64,000 nucleotides of DNA from Paracoccaceae bacterium (GTDB taxonomy: Bacteria > Pseudomonadota > Alphaproteobacteria > Rhodobacterales > Rhodobacteraceae), in the NCBI GenBank assembly GCA_024742705.1, contig JANSXZ010000020.1:1-64000 (forward strand), read 5' to 3'. Under the pieces are notes generated by a model. That model was not told where the DNA came from. It saw only the letters and a program-made list of their open reading frames with translations, and did not search any database. Of the stretch, positions 18,758-27,728 are shown one piece after another. The number at the start of each line of letters is the position of its first letter. The stretch's first letter is position 1. Made by a program: the position numbers and the translations under genes.

Positions 18758-18775
18758 GTTGTGTAGCAACACAAC
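18758..18775. promoter_or_regulatory. Perfect 7-base inverted repeat upstream of the HU gene
   Basis: GTTGTGT-AGCA-ACACAAC, a perfect dyad with a four-base centre, lies about 60 bases before the HU start codon and between HU and the amn stop. The position fits an operator; the regulator is unknown. Confidence 0.4.
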
Positions 18776-18831
18776 GAATAGTGGCATTGTGCAAGGGAAA
18801 AACGCCCATATTCACCCTGTTTCCACTGGTT

Positions 18832-20295
18832 TCAGAGAAATGCCGTCTCGTCAAACGATCTGAGTTTGCGGCTGTGCAGCCGTTCCAGAGGCATGTTGCG
18901 CAGCCGTTCCATTGCCCGGATGCCGATCCTCAAATGGCGCGAGACCTGCGTCTTGTAGAAATCCGATGCCATGCCCGGCAGCTTCAGTTCGCCATGCAGC
19001 GGCTTGTCGGATACGCACAGCAAGGTGCCATAGGGCACGCGAAACCGGAAGCCATTCGCCGCGATCGTCGCGCTTTCCATGTCCAGCGCCACCGCCCGCG
19101 ACTGGCTGAGACGCTGGACCGGGCCCGACTGGTCGCGCAGTTCCCAGTTGCGGTTGTCGATGGTGGCCACGGTGCCGGTGCGCATGATCTGTTTCAGGTC
19201 GTACCCTTTCAGGGCCGTCACCTCGGCCACCGCGTCTTCCAGGGCGATCTGGATTTCCGCCAGCGCCGGGATCGGCACCCAGAGCGGCAGATCGTCGTCG
19301 AGGACGTGATCCTCGCGCAGGTAGGCATGGGCCAGCACGAAATCGCCCAGCGCCTGGGTGTTGCGCAGGCCGGCGCAGTGGCCGACCATGATCCAGGCAT
19401 GCGGGCGCAGCACAGCGATGTGATCGGTGGCGGTCTTGGCGTTCGATGGCCCCACGCCGATGTTCACCAGCGTGACACCGGATCCGTCGGCGCGTTTCAA
19501 ATGGAAGGTGGGCATCTGCGGCTGCTTGTCCGAAGGCGGCAGCGGTGCGTCCGGGTCGGAGATCTCGGCGTTTCCGGTGGCCACGAAGCTTGTATAGCCG
19601 CTGTCGGGATCGGCCAGGCAGGCGCGCGCGTAGGCCTCGAATTCGGAAACGTAGAAATGGTAGTTGGTGAACAGGACGTGGTTCTGAAAATGCTCAGGGT
19701 CGGTCGCGGTGTAATGGCTGAGCCGCGCCAGCGAATAGTCGATGCGCTGGGCGCTGAACAGCGCCAGAGGCGCGGTGCCTTCCATCGGCGTGTGGGTGCC
19801 GTTCACGATGTCGTCGTTGGTGGTGCTCAGATCGGGAACGTCGAAGCTGTCGCGCAGGGTGAAGCGGGCGGCGCCCTCCTGTGGCACCGTGATCGCGCCT
19901 TGCCCCTGAACCGCGAAATGCACCGGGATCGGTGTACCCGATGGGCCGATCTGAACCGGCTGGCCGTGGTTTTCCAGGATCAGGCCGATTTGCTGCGTCA
20001 GATAGTTGCGGAACAGATCGGGCCGGGTGATCGTGGCGGCGTAGGTACCGGGCACCGAGATATGTCCGAACGACAGGCGGCTGTCGACCTGCGCATAGCT
20101 GTTGGTGGTGACACGGATCTCGGGATAGAAGGCCCGGATCCGCGCCGCGGGGGCGCCGTTGTCCAGCGCCGTTGCGAAATGCCGGCCAAGAAACCCGACC
20201 GCCTCGGCATAAAGCGATTCGAGCCGCGCCACCGCCGCCGCCGGGTCGGTAAAGCGTTCCGGCGCCGGGGCGTCCGGTGTTTCGATGCGGGTCAT
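18832..20295 (-). CDS. amn: AMP nucleosidase
   Basis: Amn (487 residues) hydrolyses AMP to adenine and ribose 5-phosphate. The N-terminal regulatory domain (to about residue 180) is followed by a nucleoside phosphorylase-like domain containing TLVNIGVGPSNAKTATDHIAVLRPHA and the late substrate segment ALDMESATIAANGFRFRVPYG, where MESAT binds ribose in this fold. Length is typical. It overlaps the ade stop by four bases (ATGA), so ade lies downstream in one operon reading leftwards: ade first, then amn. Confidence 0.94.
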   Translation of the reverse strand: MTRIETPDAPAPERFTDPAAAVARLESLYAEAVGFLGRHFATALDNGAPAARIRAFYPEIRVTTNSYAQVDSRLSFGHISVPGTYAATITRPDLFRNYLTQQIGLILENHGQPVQIGPSGTPIPVHFAVQGQGAITVPQEGAARFTLRDSFDVPDLSTTNDDIVNGTHTPMEGTAPLALFSAQRIDYSLARLSHYTATDPEHFQNHVLFTNYHFYVSEFEAYARACLADPDSGYTSFVATGNAEISDPDAPLPPSDKQPQMPTFHLKRADGSGVTLVNIGVGPSNAKTATDHIAVLRPHAWIMVGHCAGLRNTQALGDFVLAHAYLREDHVLDDDLPLWVPIPALAEIQIALEDAVAEVTALKGYDLKQIMRTGTVATIDNRNWELRDQSGPVQRLSQSRAVALDMESATIAANGFRFRVPYGTLLCVSDKPLHGELKLPGMASDFYKTQVSRHLRIGIRAMERLRNMPLERLHSRKLRSFDETAFL

Positions 20296-22094
20296 GTCAG
20301 CGGCTCGAACAGCGGGATCTTTTCAAAGCGCCTTACATCCACGAGGCCCAGGTCGGAAATCCGCAGTTCCGGGATCACCACCAGCGCCAGCAGCGAATGT
20401 TGCATGTAGGCGTTGTTCAGGATGCACCCCGCTTCCTGCATGGCCGCGATCAGCCGATCGGCGCTGGCGGCCACGTCGGCGGCGGGCCGGTCCGACATCA
20501 GACCGGCGATCGGCAGTTCCACCAGCGCCTGTTCGGCCCCGTCGCGGAACAGGGTGATGCCGCCACCGACCTCGGCCAGACGGTTGGCGGCCAGCGCCAT
20601 TTCGGCGCGGTCGGTGCCGACCACGATCATGTGGTGGCTGTCGTGCGCAACGGTCGATGCCATCGCCATCCGCCCGGTATAGCCAAAGCCCGAGACGAAG
20701 GCATTGGTGACACCGCCGGTGGCGCGGTGCCGTTCGACCAGCGCGATGTGGCAGACACCGTCGGCCGGCTCGACCAGTCCGTCGCGCACCGGCAGATCGG
20801 CCTTCAGCGCCTTGGTCGGTGCCTGGTTCTCGACCACGCCGATCACGTTGGCACGCACCGAATTCGCCCCGGCGGGGGCGGGCACGCGGAAATCCGCGGC
20901 GCCCAGCACATGGCCCAGCCGCACCGTGTCGCGGGCCCGCGCGGGCCAGTCGAGATGCGGGCACTCCACTTCGCAGCGTCCGTCGCGGGCCACGGTGCGG
21001 CCACGGGCGATCACGTGCTCGATCGGCAGGGTGGCCAGATCCGTCGTCAGGATCACATCGGCGCGGCGCCCCGGTGTCAGCGACCCGATCTCGCGCTCCA
21101 TGCCGAAATGCGTGGCGGTGTTGATCGTCGCCATCTGCAGCGCGACCAGCGGATCGCAGCCACAGGCAATGGCATGGCGCAGGACACGGTTCATGTGGCC
21201 TTCACCCACCAGCGTGCCGGAATGGCAATCGTCTGTGCAAAGGATCATGTTGCGCGGGTCCAGACCCTTCCGCGTGATCGCAGTGATCTGGCTTTCCACG
21301 TCGTACCACGCGCTGCCCAGCCGGATCATCGCGCGCATCCCCTGCCGCATCCGGGCAATGGCATCCGCCTCGCAGGTGCCCTCGTGATCGTCGGCGGGCC
21401 CGCCGGCGACATAGGCGGCGAAATCCGGCCCCAGATCGGGCGAGGCATAGTGTCCGCCGACGGTCTTGCCGGCCCTCTGGGTCGCAGCGATCTCGGCCAG
21501 CATCGCGGGGTCTGACCGGGCGACGCCCGGAAAGTTCATCATTTCGCCAAGGCCCACGATGCCGGGCCAGCGCATTGCCTCGGCCACGTCCTCGGGCGTG
21601 ATCTCATAGCCCGTGGTCTCAAGCCCCGGTGCCGATGGCGCGCAGGACGGCATCTGGGTGAAGATGTTGACAGGCTGCATCAGCGCCTCGTCATGCATCA
21701 TGCGCACCCCGTCCAGCCCCAGAACATTCGCGATCTCGTGCGGGTCGGTGAACATCGTTGTGGTGCCGTGGGGGATCACCGCGCGGGCGAATTCGGCCGG
21801 GGTGAGCATGCCGCTTTCGATGTGCATGTGGCCATCGCAGAGGCCGGGGATCATGTAGCGCCCGCGCGCCTCGATGATCGCGGTGTCGGGGCCGGTGCAA
21901 TGGCGCGCATCCGGAACCACGCAGGCGATGCGCCCTTGGCGGATGGCTATGTCGTGGGCGGGCAGGGTTTCCCGGGTGTGGACGTTCACCCAGATGCCGC
22001 CCCGGATCACCGTATCGGCGGGCGCGCGCCCGGCAGCCACGGCGATCAGGTCGGCGGCGACATCGGGCCAGGCGGGAAAGGCAGAAGTTGTCAT
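20292..22094 (-). CDS. ade: Adenine deaminase
   Basis: This 600-residue metal-dependent amidohydrolase converts adenine to hypoxanthine and ammonia. The N-terminal metal site DGHMHIESGM is followed by the conserved HGTTTMFTDPHE and the late VGTDRAEMALAANRL segment. Length and order match prokaryotic Ade. It is the first gene of an ade-amn operon, with the amn start overlapping its stop. Together they turn AMP into hypoxanthine without passing through IMP. Confidence 0.95.
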   Translation of the reverse strand: MTTSAFPAWPDVAADLIAVAAGRAPADTVIRGGIWVNVHTRETLPAHDIAIRQGRIACVVPDARHCTGPDTAIIEARGRYMIPGLCDGHMHIESGMLTPAEFARAVIPHGTTTMFTDPHEIANVLGLDGVRMMHDEALMQPVNIFTQMPSCAPSAPGLETTGYEITPEDVAEAMRWPGIVGLGEMMNFPGVARSDPAMLAEIAATQRAGKTVGGHYASPDLGPDFAAYVAGGPADDHEGTCEADAIARMRQGMRAMIRLGSAWYDVESQITAITRKGLDPRNMILCTDDCHSGTLVGEGHMNRVLRHAIACGCDPLVALQMATINTATHFGMEREIGSLTPGRRADVILTTDLATLPIEHVIARGRTVARDGRCEVECPHLDWPARARDTVRLGHVLGAADFRVPAPAGANSVRANVIGVVENQAPTKALKADLPVRDGLVEPADGVCHIALVERHRATGGVTNAFVSGFGYTGRMAMASTVAHDSHHMIVVGTDRAEMALAANRLAEVGGGITLFRDGAEQALVELPIAGLMSDRPAADVAASADRLIAAMQEAGCILNNAYMQHSLLALVVIPELRISDLGLVDVRRFEKIPLFEPLT

Positions 22095-22198
22095 GGTGCC
22101 ATTTGTGCGCAGCCGGCGACGCGGCGCAAGCCCTGACGCGGCGGCGACTGGCGCGCCGGCGCGAAAGTGCTAGGTTTCGCGCGGAAAGGGGCCCGCCC

Positions 22199-22873
22199 AT
22201 GATCGTGATCGCGCCAAACCGGGTGATGAACCCGGCCGCACTGGAAACCCGCAACGTGCCGAAACGGATGCTGGGCCGGATCGCCGTGCTGCCCCGCGGT
22301 GCGGGATGGCGGGTCTGGCTGCGGCTGGCCTTTGAAATCCAGTTGCTGCGCTTTCTCGTGCCGCTGATTCCCTTCGTGGTGGCGATGATCGTCTGGCCAC
22401 ATCTGGCGCTGCCGATCAGCCAGGCGCCGATCCCGATGATGCTGGTGATCGGCCTGGTGGAAACGCAGGTGCTGTCGCTGTCGCCCGAAAGGCGGCGCGC
22501 CATGCTGTCGGCACAGGAGGCGGACCGGATCCGCGATGCCTTCCGCTTCAACGCCCGGCGGGTGCTGACGCGCATCGCCGCCCACCGGGATCTGCGCGAA
22601 GGCGAACTGCACCTCGTGGTTGAACAATCGCTGCTGGCGCGAGTGCGGCCTCTGACCCTGGTGTCTTTGCAGCAGGCCGAACCGCGGGCGCGGGTTCTCG
22701 ATGTCGATGCGACCGAACAGGCGATCATCGCCACCCTGTTTTCCGAAGGGCTGGACGCGGCGGCGCTGCACCGTCTGGCGCTTTGTGAAAACGAGGCGCT
22801 GCGCCAGACGGTACTTGACCCGGCGGCGGTGTCGGCGCACGCCCGAATGGCCGCGCGGATGGCCGCATCATGA
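22199..22873 (+). CDS. Unknown membrane protein, first gene of a MoxR/VWA trio
   Basis: The 224-residue product has two adjacent hydrophobic segments near residues 46-85 (LLRFLVPLIPFVVAMIV and IPMMLVIGLVETQ). A soluble, helix-rich, Arg/Ala/Glu-heavy C-terminal half follows. No known domain is recognised. The ATG is preceded by GGAAAGGGG. Its stop overlaps the next start (ATGA), and the third gene is also coupled, so it very likely works with the ATPase and VWA proteins, perhaps as their membrane anchor. Confidence 0.7.
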   Translation: MIVIAPNRVMNPAALETRNVPKRMLGRIAVLPRGAGWRVWLRLAFEIQLLRFLVPLIPFVVAMIVWPHLALPISQAPIPMMLVIGLVETQVLSLSPERRRAMLSAQEADRIRDAFRFNARRVLTRIAAHRDLREGELHLVVEQSLLARVRPLTLVSLQQAEPRARVLDVDATEQAIIATLFSEGLDAAALHRLALCENEALRQTVLDPAAVSAHARMAARMAAS

Positions 22874-23982
22874 CCGTGAATGCAAACCCGGTGTCGGCCG
22901 GTGAGGCGCTGGAGGTGCTGCGCGCGGGATGGGCGGCACAGGCGGCGGGCGGGTTGCGCGCGTCGTGGATGCTGCACGGCCGGCCCGGCATCGGCAAGAC
23001 CCAGGTGGTGCAGCAGCTGGCCCGCGAGATCGGCGCGACGCTGTTCGATCTGCGGCTGACCACGATCGAGCCACAGGATCTGCGCGGACTGCCCTATTTC
23101 GATCACGACACCCGCAAGACCGTCTGGTACCGCCCCGAGGATCTGCCCGACGATCCGGCGCGCCCGTCGATCCTGTTTCTCGACGAGCTGACCGCCGCCT
23201 CGCCCTATCTGCAACCCACGGTTTACGGGCTGTTGCAGGAACGGCGGGTCGGGCGCCACGTCCTGCCCGACACGGTGATGATCGTCGCCGCCGGCAACAT
23301 GGTCGAGGATGGCGCCGTGGCGCATGACATGGGCACCGCCCTGTCCGACCGGCTGATCCACCTGCTGATGCGGGCGCAGGCGGACGACTGGCTGACCCGC
23401 TATGCCGGACCGCGCGGGCTGCACCCGGCGGTCACCGCCTTCGTGCGCGCGCGGCCCGATCTGCTGGACACCACCGAAGACAGCCTGCGCCGGGGCGACA
23501 CCATTGCCTGCACGCCACGCGCCTGGGAACGGGTCAGCGACATCCTGCACGCGGTGCCCACCCGCCGGTTGCGCGCGCCGATGATCGCCGGAACCCTGGG
23601 CACGGCGGTGGCCGCCGAATTTGCCGTGGTGGCCGACGACGTGGCCGCATCTGTCGATATCGAAGGGCTGCTGGCGGCTGCGCCGGGCGCGCGCGCGGCG
23701 CTGTTTCCCGCGTCGCTGCATGGGCTGAACGCGGCGGTCTTCGGTCTGGTCGGGCGTGCCGACAGCCACCATGCCGGCACCGTCGCGGATGTGATCGCCG
23801 CGATCCGTCATCTCGACCGGGCGCGCCCCGACATGGCCGCGCTGCCGCTGGGCGAACTCTGTGCGCTTGGTTTCGAAATGCTGCTGGCAAGGGCGCTGGC
23901 CGAAGGGTTCGAGGATGAAATCGCCCGTTCGGCCGGCTATGCCGCCTATGCCGCCGAGCGCCGCGCGGCCGGTCTGGACTGA
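22870..23982 (+). CDS. MoxR-like AAA ATPase
   Basis: This 370-residue AAA protein has a Walker A motif GRPGIGKT (residues 37-44), Walker B ILFLDELTAASP, and a sensor-like VAAGNMVEDGAV. The order and wording fit MoxR-group ATPases that act as chaperones for VWA proteins. The start overlaps the previous stop by 4 bases, and its own stop overlaps the next start by one base (TGATG). This argues for strict stoichiometry with the VWA gene. The target is unknown. Confidence 0.9.
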   Translation: MTVNANPVSAGEALEVLRAGWAAQAAGGLRASWMLHGRPGIGKTQVVQQLAREIGATLFDLRLTTIEPQDLRGLPYFDHDTRKTVWYRPEDLPDDPARPSILFLDELTAASPYLQPTVYGLLQERRVGRHVLPDTVMIVAAGNMVEDGAVAHDMGTALSDRLIHLLMRAQADDWLTRYAGPRGLHPAVTAFVRARPDLLDTTEDSLRRGDTIACTPRAWERVSDILHAVPTRRLRAPMIAGTLGTAVAAEFAVVADDVAASVDIEGLLAAAPGARAALFPASLHGLNAAVFGLVGRADSHHAGTVADVIAAIRHLDRARPDMAALPLGELCALGFEMLLARALAEGFEDEIARSAGYAAYAAERRAAGLD

Positions 23983-25190
23983 TGGCCGTGGCGGGCCATG
24001 CCCTGCGCGCGCGCCGTGCGCTGGCGCATCTGCCCGAGCACGATCCCGCGCTGGCCATGCTGGCGCTGTGGTGCCGGCACCGCGATGGCGAAACCACGGG
24101 CACGCGGGGCGTCACGATCTGCTATGGCCCGGATTTCGAAGCCCTGCCCCTGCGTGAACAGATCGGCGTTCTGGGCCACCACGTCCTGCATGTTGCGCTG
24201 CGCCACAGCGCGCGGATGGCGGCAATGGCCCGACGCGAGGGCGATGCCTTCTCGCATCAGGGGTTCAATCTGGCGGCCGATGCCCTTGTCAACGCCACGT
24301 TGACCGCGGCGGGCCATGCGCTGCCGCGCCCGGCAGTCACCCTGGCAACGCTGGCCGAAACGGTTCTGGACGATCATGAAACCCGTCTGGCCGACTGGGA
24401 CGCCGAGCGGCTGTACCTGCGGCTGGCGCGCACCGGCGGATCGGGCGCGGAAAACCGGCAGTCCTACGCCCGCGCGTACGATTTTCGGCCGGATCTTGAC
24501 CGCGAAACCGACGATACGTCGCAGGCCGCGGACTGGCAGGGCCATCTGACGCGGGCGCTGGACGCGGGGCGCCGGGCGGGGCGTGGCATCGGCCTGGTCG
24601 CGGGGCAACTGGGCGATCTGCCGTTGCGTCCGACCCCGTGGGAGGCGCATCTGCGCGGCCTTCTGGCGCCCGCGCTTAGCAGGGTGCCGCGCCGCAGCCA
24701 TGCGCGGCCGGCGCGCGCCTGGTTGGCCGCCGATTCGCATGCGCGCCGGGCCGGCGGGCCGGTGCCGGCGTTTCAGCCGGGTGCGCTGCGCGATGCGCGC
24801 CGGCCGCGCGTCGCCGTCGGCCTGGATACCTCGGGATCGATCGGCGACACGGTGCTGCGCCGGTTCGCCGGCGAACTGGCCGGCATCGTCCGCCGCAGCG
24901 GCGCCGAGACGCATCTGCTGGGATTCGACGACACCGTGCACACCGAAGCGCGGCTGGACCCCGGTGCGCTGGAACAGGCGCTGGCGGCGTTGACGGTGCG
25001 GCGCGGCGGCGGCACGGACTTCACCGAAGTTCTGGCCCGCGCGCGCGCTCTGGGCGCATCGGCGGCGGTGATCCTGACGGATCTCGACGGCGGCTTCGGC
25101 CCGTCACCGGGACTGCCGGTCATTTGGGCGGTTTCGGCGCCCTGCGGCCCGACACCGCCCTTTGGCCGCCTGCTCGATCTTGGCGGCTGA
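23982..25190 (+). CDS. VWA-like protein with a DUF2201-type metallopeptidase region
   Basis: The 402 residues fall in two parts. The N-terminal part has HHVLHVALRH (H66, H67, H70), resembling a zinc-peptidase HExxH helix with the catalytic Glu replaced by His. The C-terminal VWA-like domain has the metal motif DTSGSIGD (D282, S284, S286) followed by DLDGGF. This layout matches the DUF2201/VWA-like family that pairs with MoxR ATPases. The N-terminal site may bind metal, but it probably lacks ordinary peptidase chemistry. Confidence 0.8.
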   Translation: MAVAGHALRARRALAHLPEHDPALAMLALWCRHRDGETTGTRGVTICYGPDFEALPLREQIGVLGHHVLHVALRHSARMAAMARREGDAFSHQGFNLAADALVNATLTAAGHALPRPAVTLATLAETVLDDHETRLADWDAERLYLRLARTGGSGAENRQSYARAYDFRPDLDRETDDTSQAADWQGHLTRALDAGRRAGRGIGLVAGQLGDLPLRPTPWEAHLRGLLAPALSRVPRRSHARPARAWLAADSHARRAGGPVPAFQPGALRDARRPRVAVGLDTSGSIGDTVLRRFAGELAGIVRRSGAETHLLGFDDTVHTEARLDPGALEQALAALTVRRGGGTDFTEVLARARALGASAAVILTDLDGGFGPSPGLPVIWAVSAPCGPTPPFGRLLDLGG

Positions 25191-25307
25191 TCGCCAGACC
25201 GCATAGCCGATTGCCAGTCGCCAAAGCATGATGCAAAGTGGTTGTCCGGTCGGTCAATATTGCGGACCAAAGACCGCCAGAATCATGACTTTGAAAGATA
25301 AAATCGA

Positions 25308-27590
25308 ATGCGATACTCTTTGCCCGATGGCCGCGTGGCTTTCTATTCCGACACCTCATTCGCCCTGACCGGCGCCGATGGCGCGGTGCTGATCGACAGC
25401 ACGACCATCGAGGCAACGGGATCGCCCGGCCGCATCAGCATCATGGGTCTGAAGGCCACCGAAACCGGTGGGCTGCGCGTCTATTTCCACGAGGATCTGT
25501 TTCAGCGCAACGAAGACGGCACCATCTTCTATCAGGATTACGACGCCGCCGGCGCGCCTGTCGGGGCCTGGGTCACGGTGTCGGAACAGTTCCACACCTT
25601 CCCCCAGGTGCGGGCCTCGCTGCTGACGCTGGAGAACGGCACGATGCTCTATGCGGCCGACATCCTGCATGCGCCCGATCCGGCCAACAACTTTGTCGGC
25701 GCGCTCTATCCGACGTCGTTTCTCAACCAGATCTATCCCTATGCCAGCGCGCTTGCGCCCACGGCCGACGGCTTTGTCTGGGCGACCGTCGCGAACGCCG
25801 ACAGCGAGGCGGCGGCGCGGCTGCATTTCTTTGACAACGCCACCAACCGGATCGCGGTGGACGTCGCGATCGGCAGTGCGCTGCACCGCCCGATCTCGTC
25901 CGGCTTCGCCGCGCGGCTGCACGCGGTGGACGTTGCGCAACTGGAGAACGGATCGGTCGTGGTGGCCTGGGCCTCCGACCTGTTTCCCAACGGCCGCTTC
26001 GAGGCGGGCACCCAGTCGCAGGGCATCTACATGGCCATTCGTGGCGCCGATGGCACGATGGTTCTGCAAGAGGCCGCCGCCGAAGCAGGGACCGGGCTGC
26101 AGGTGCAGGAAACTCCGCGGGTCTTCGCGCTGAACGGCGGAAACTTTGCGCTGGTGTTCCAGAACCGTCCCGACGGAAATTCATCGCTGAACAGCGATCT
26201 TTATGTGCGCACCTATTCGCCCACCGGCCAGCAGATCAGCGAACAGATCTACAGCCGGGGGCAGAATTCGCCGTTGCAATACGTCGATGCCGTCGACATC
26301 GAGATCACCCCCGCCGGCGTGGTGCAGTATTTCGACAATAACGCCAATGGCGTGTTGTCGCCGCTGGCGCTGGACGGGGTGGCCCCGCCCGAGGTGGTGC
26401 GTGTGGAGGGGACGGCCGGAAACGACATCCTGGCCGGAACGACCACCAGTGAAACCATCGAGGCGGGAGAGGGTGACGACACGGTCTCTGGCGGTGGCGG
26501 CAACGACACCATCAATGGCGGCGCCGGCAACGACGCGATCTTCGGCGACCGGTTCGATGTGGGAGATTTCGCCGATATCTCGGCACAGGTCTATCGGCTG
26601 TACCAGGCCACGCTGGACCGTGCGCCCGATACCACCGGCCACGCCGACTGGGTGCAGAAACTGGCCTCGGGCGCGTTGAACCTGGCCGAGGTGGCGCTGG
26701 GTTTCGTGGCCTCCGCCGAATTCACCCAGACATACAGCACGCTCAACACCGCGCAGTTCATCGGCCAGATCTATCAGAACGTTCTGGGCCGCGAGGTGGA
26801 TGCCACGGGCCTGTCGGGATGGTCCGCGGTTCTCGAGAACGGCGGCACCCGTCAGGATGTGGTTCTGGGCCTTTCAGAAAGCACCGAGTTCAAGAACGCC
26901 AGCGCGCTGAGTGCGCTGAACTTCACCGAGGCGCGGTCAGAAACGGTTTGGGCCGACGATCTGTTCCGGCTCTATCAGGCCACGTTGGACCGTGCGCCAG
27001 ATCTGGCCGGGCTGCTGGGCTGGTCTGGCCAACTGGGCAACCAGGCATCGTTTCTGGACATTGTTTCCGGGTTCGTCGGGTCGATCGAGTTCTCCAATAC
27101 CTATGGCTTGACCACCGACAGGGATTTCGTCGGCCTGCTTTACCGCAACGTGCTGGGGCGCGACGCCGACGAGGCGGGTTTCGATTTCTGGACCGGGCAA
27201 CTGACCGGCAATACACAGAACCGTGCCGAAGTGGTGCGCGGATTTTCCCAGAGCACCGAATTCGTCAATGCAACCTCGGCCGCGCTGAAGACATGGATGC
27301 GCGATCTGGGCATCGACGACACGATCAACTCCGGCTCGGGAAACAACGTTGTGACCGGCGGCAGCCTTGCCGACCGCTTCGTGTTCACCCGTGGCGACGA
27401 AGGTACGACCCGCGTGGCCAATCTGGAATCCTGGGATCAGCTGAATTTCCAGAATTTCTACCAGGTGGCCGCCGATGCGCTGCAACAGTTCCGCCAGGTC
27501 GGTACCGATGTGGTGCTGGAGGACTACGGCATGCGGGTGATCCTTGAGGATATCCAGCTGTCGGATATCACCGCCGACATGCTGATCTGA
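25308..27590 (+). CDS. Large DUF4214 / RTX-repeat protein
   Basis: The product is 760 residues. The N-terminal 360 residues look like a beta-propeller or lectin-like region without a Sec signal. RTX-like GGxGxDT repeats follow at about residues 366-413 (GGGGNDTINGGAGND), which bind calcium in type I secreted proteins. Two DUF4214 repeats lie near 424-528 and 552-655, each with the motif RLYQATLDRAPD. The C-terminal 100 residues resemble the end of the next gene and include DITADML. No type I secretion genes are near. Export and adhesin-like function are inferred. Confidence 0.75.
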   Translation: MRYSLPDGRVAFYSDTSFALTGADGAVLIDSTTIEATGSPGRISIMGLKATETGGLRVYFHEDLFQRNEDGTIFYQDYDAAGAPVGAWVTVSEQFHTFPQVRASLLTLENGTMLYAADILHAPDPANNFVGALYPTSFLNQIYPYASALAPTADGFVWATVANADSEAAARLHFFDNATNRIAVDVAIGSALHRPISSGFAARLHAVDVAQLENGSVVVAWASDLFPNGRFEAGTQSQGIYMAIRGADGTMVLQEAAAEAGTGLQVQETPRVFALNGGNFALVFQNRPDGNSSLNSDLYVRTYSPTGQQISEQIYSRGQNSPLQYVDAVDIEITPAGVVQYFDNNANGVLSPLALDGVAPPEVVRVEGTAGNDILAGTTTSETIEAGEGDDTVSGGGGNDTINGGAGNDAIFGDRFDVGDFADISAQVYRLYQATLDRAPDTTGHADWVQKLASGALNLAEVALGFVASAEFTQTYSTLNTAQFIGQIYQNVLGREVDATGLSGWSAVLENGGTRQDVVLGLSESTEFKNASALSALNFTEARSETVWADDLFRLYQATLDRAPDLAGLLGWSGQLGNQASFLDIVSGFVGSIEFSNTYGLTTDRDFVGLLYRNVLGRDADEAGFDFWTGQLTGNTQNRAEVVRGFSQSTEFVNATSAALKTWMRDLGIDDTINSGSGNNVVTGGSLADRFVFTRGDEGTTRVANLESWDQLNFQNFYQVAADALQQFRQVGTDVVLEDYGMRVILEDIQLSDITADMLI

Positions 27591-27616
27591 CGCGGCAGGC
27601 CGGTGGGGCGGCGGGC

Positions 27617-27641
27617 GGGCCGGCGCGCCGCGCGCCGGCCC
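27617..27641. terminator. 11-base perfect hairpin between the two DUF4214 genes
   Basis: GGGCCGGCGCG (27617-27627) pairs with CGCGCCGGCCC (27631-27641) around a 3-base loop, 27 bases after the first gene's stop. No T run follows, so it may be a weak or factor-dependent terminator. Confidence 0.45.
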
Positions 27642-27728
27642 CTGCCGGGCAACGGGCCAGAATTCGCTTCGGGATAACGGGCGCGGGTGCTAGACAGGCG
27701 GTGCGCCCGAAAGATCGCGAGCCCGTTG

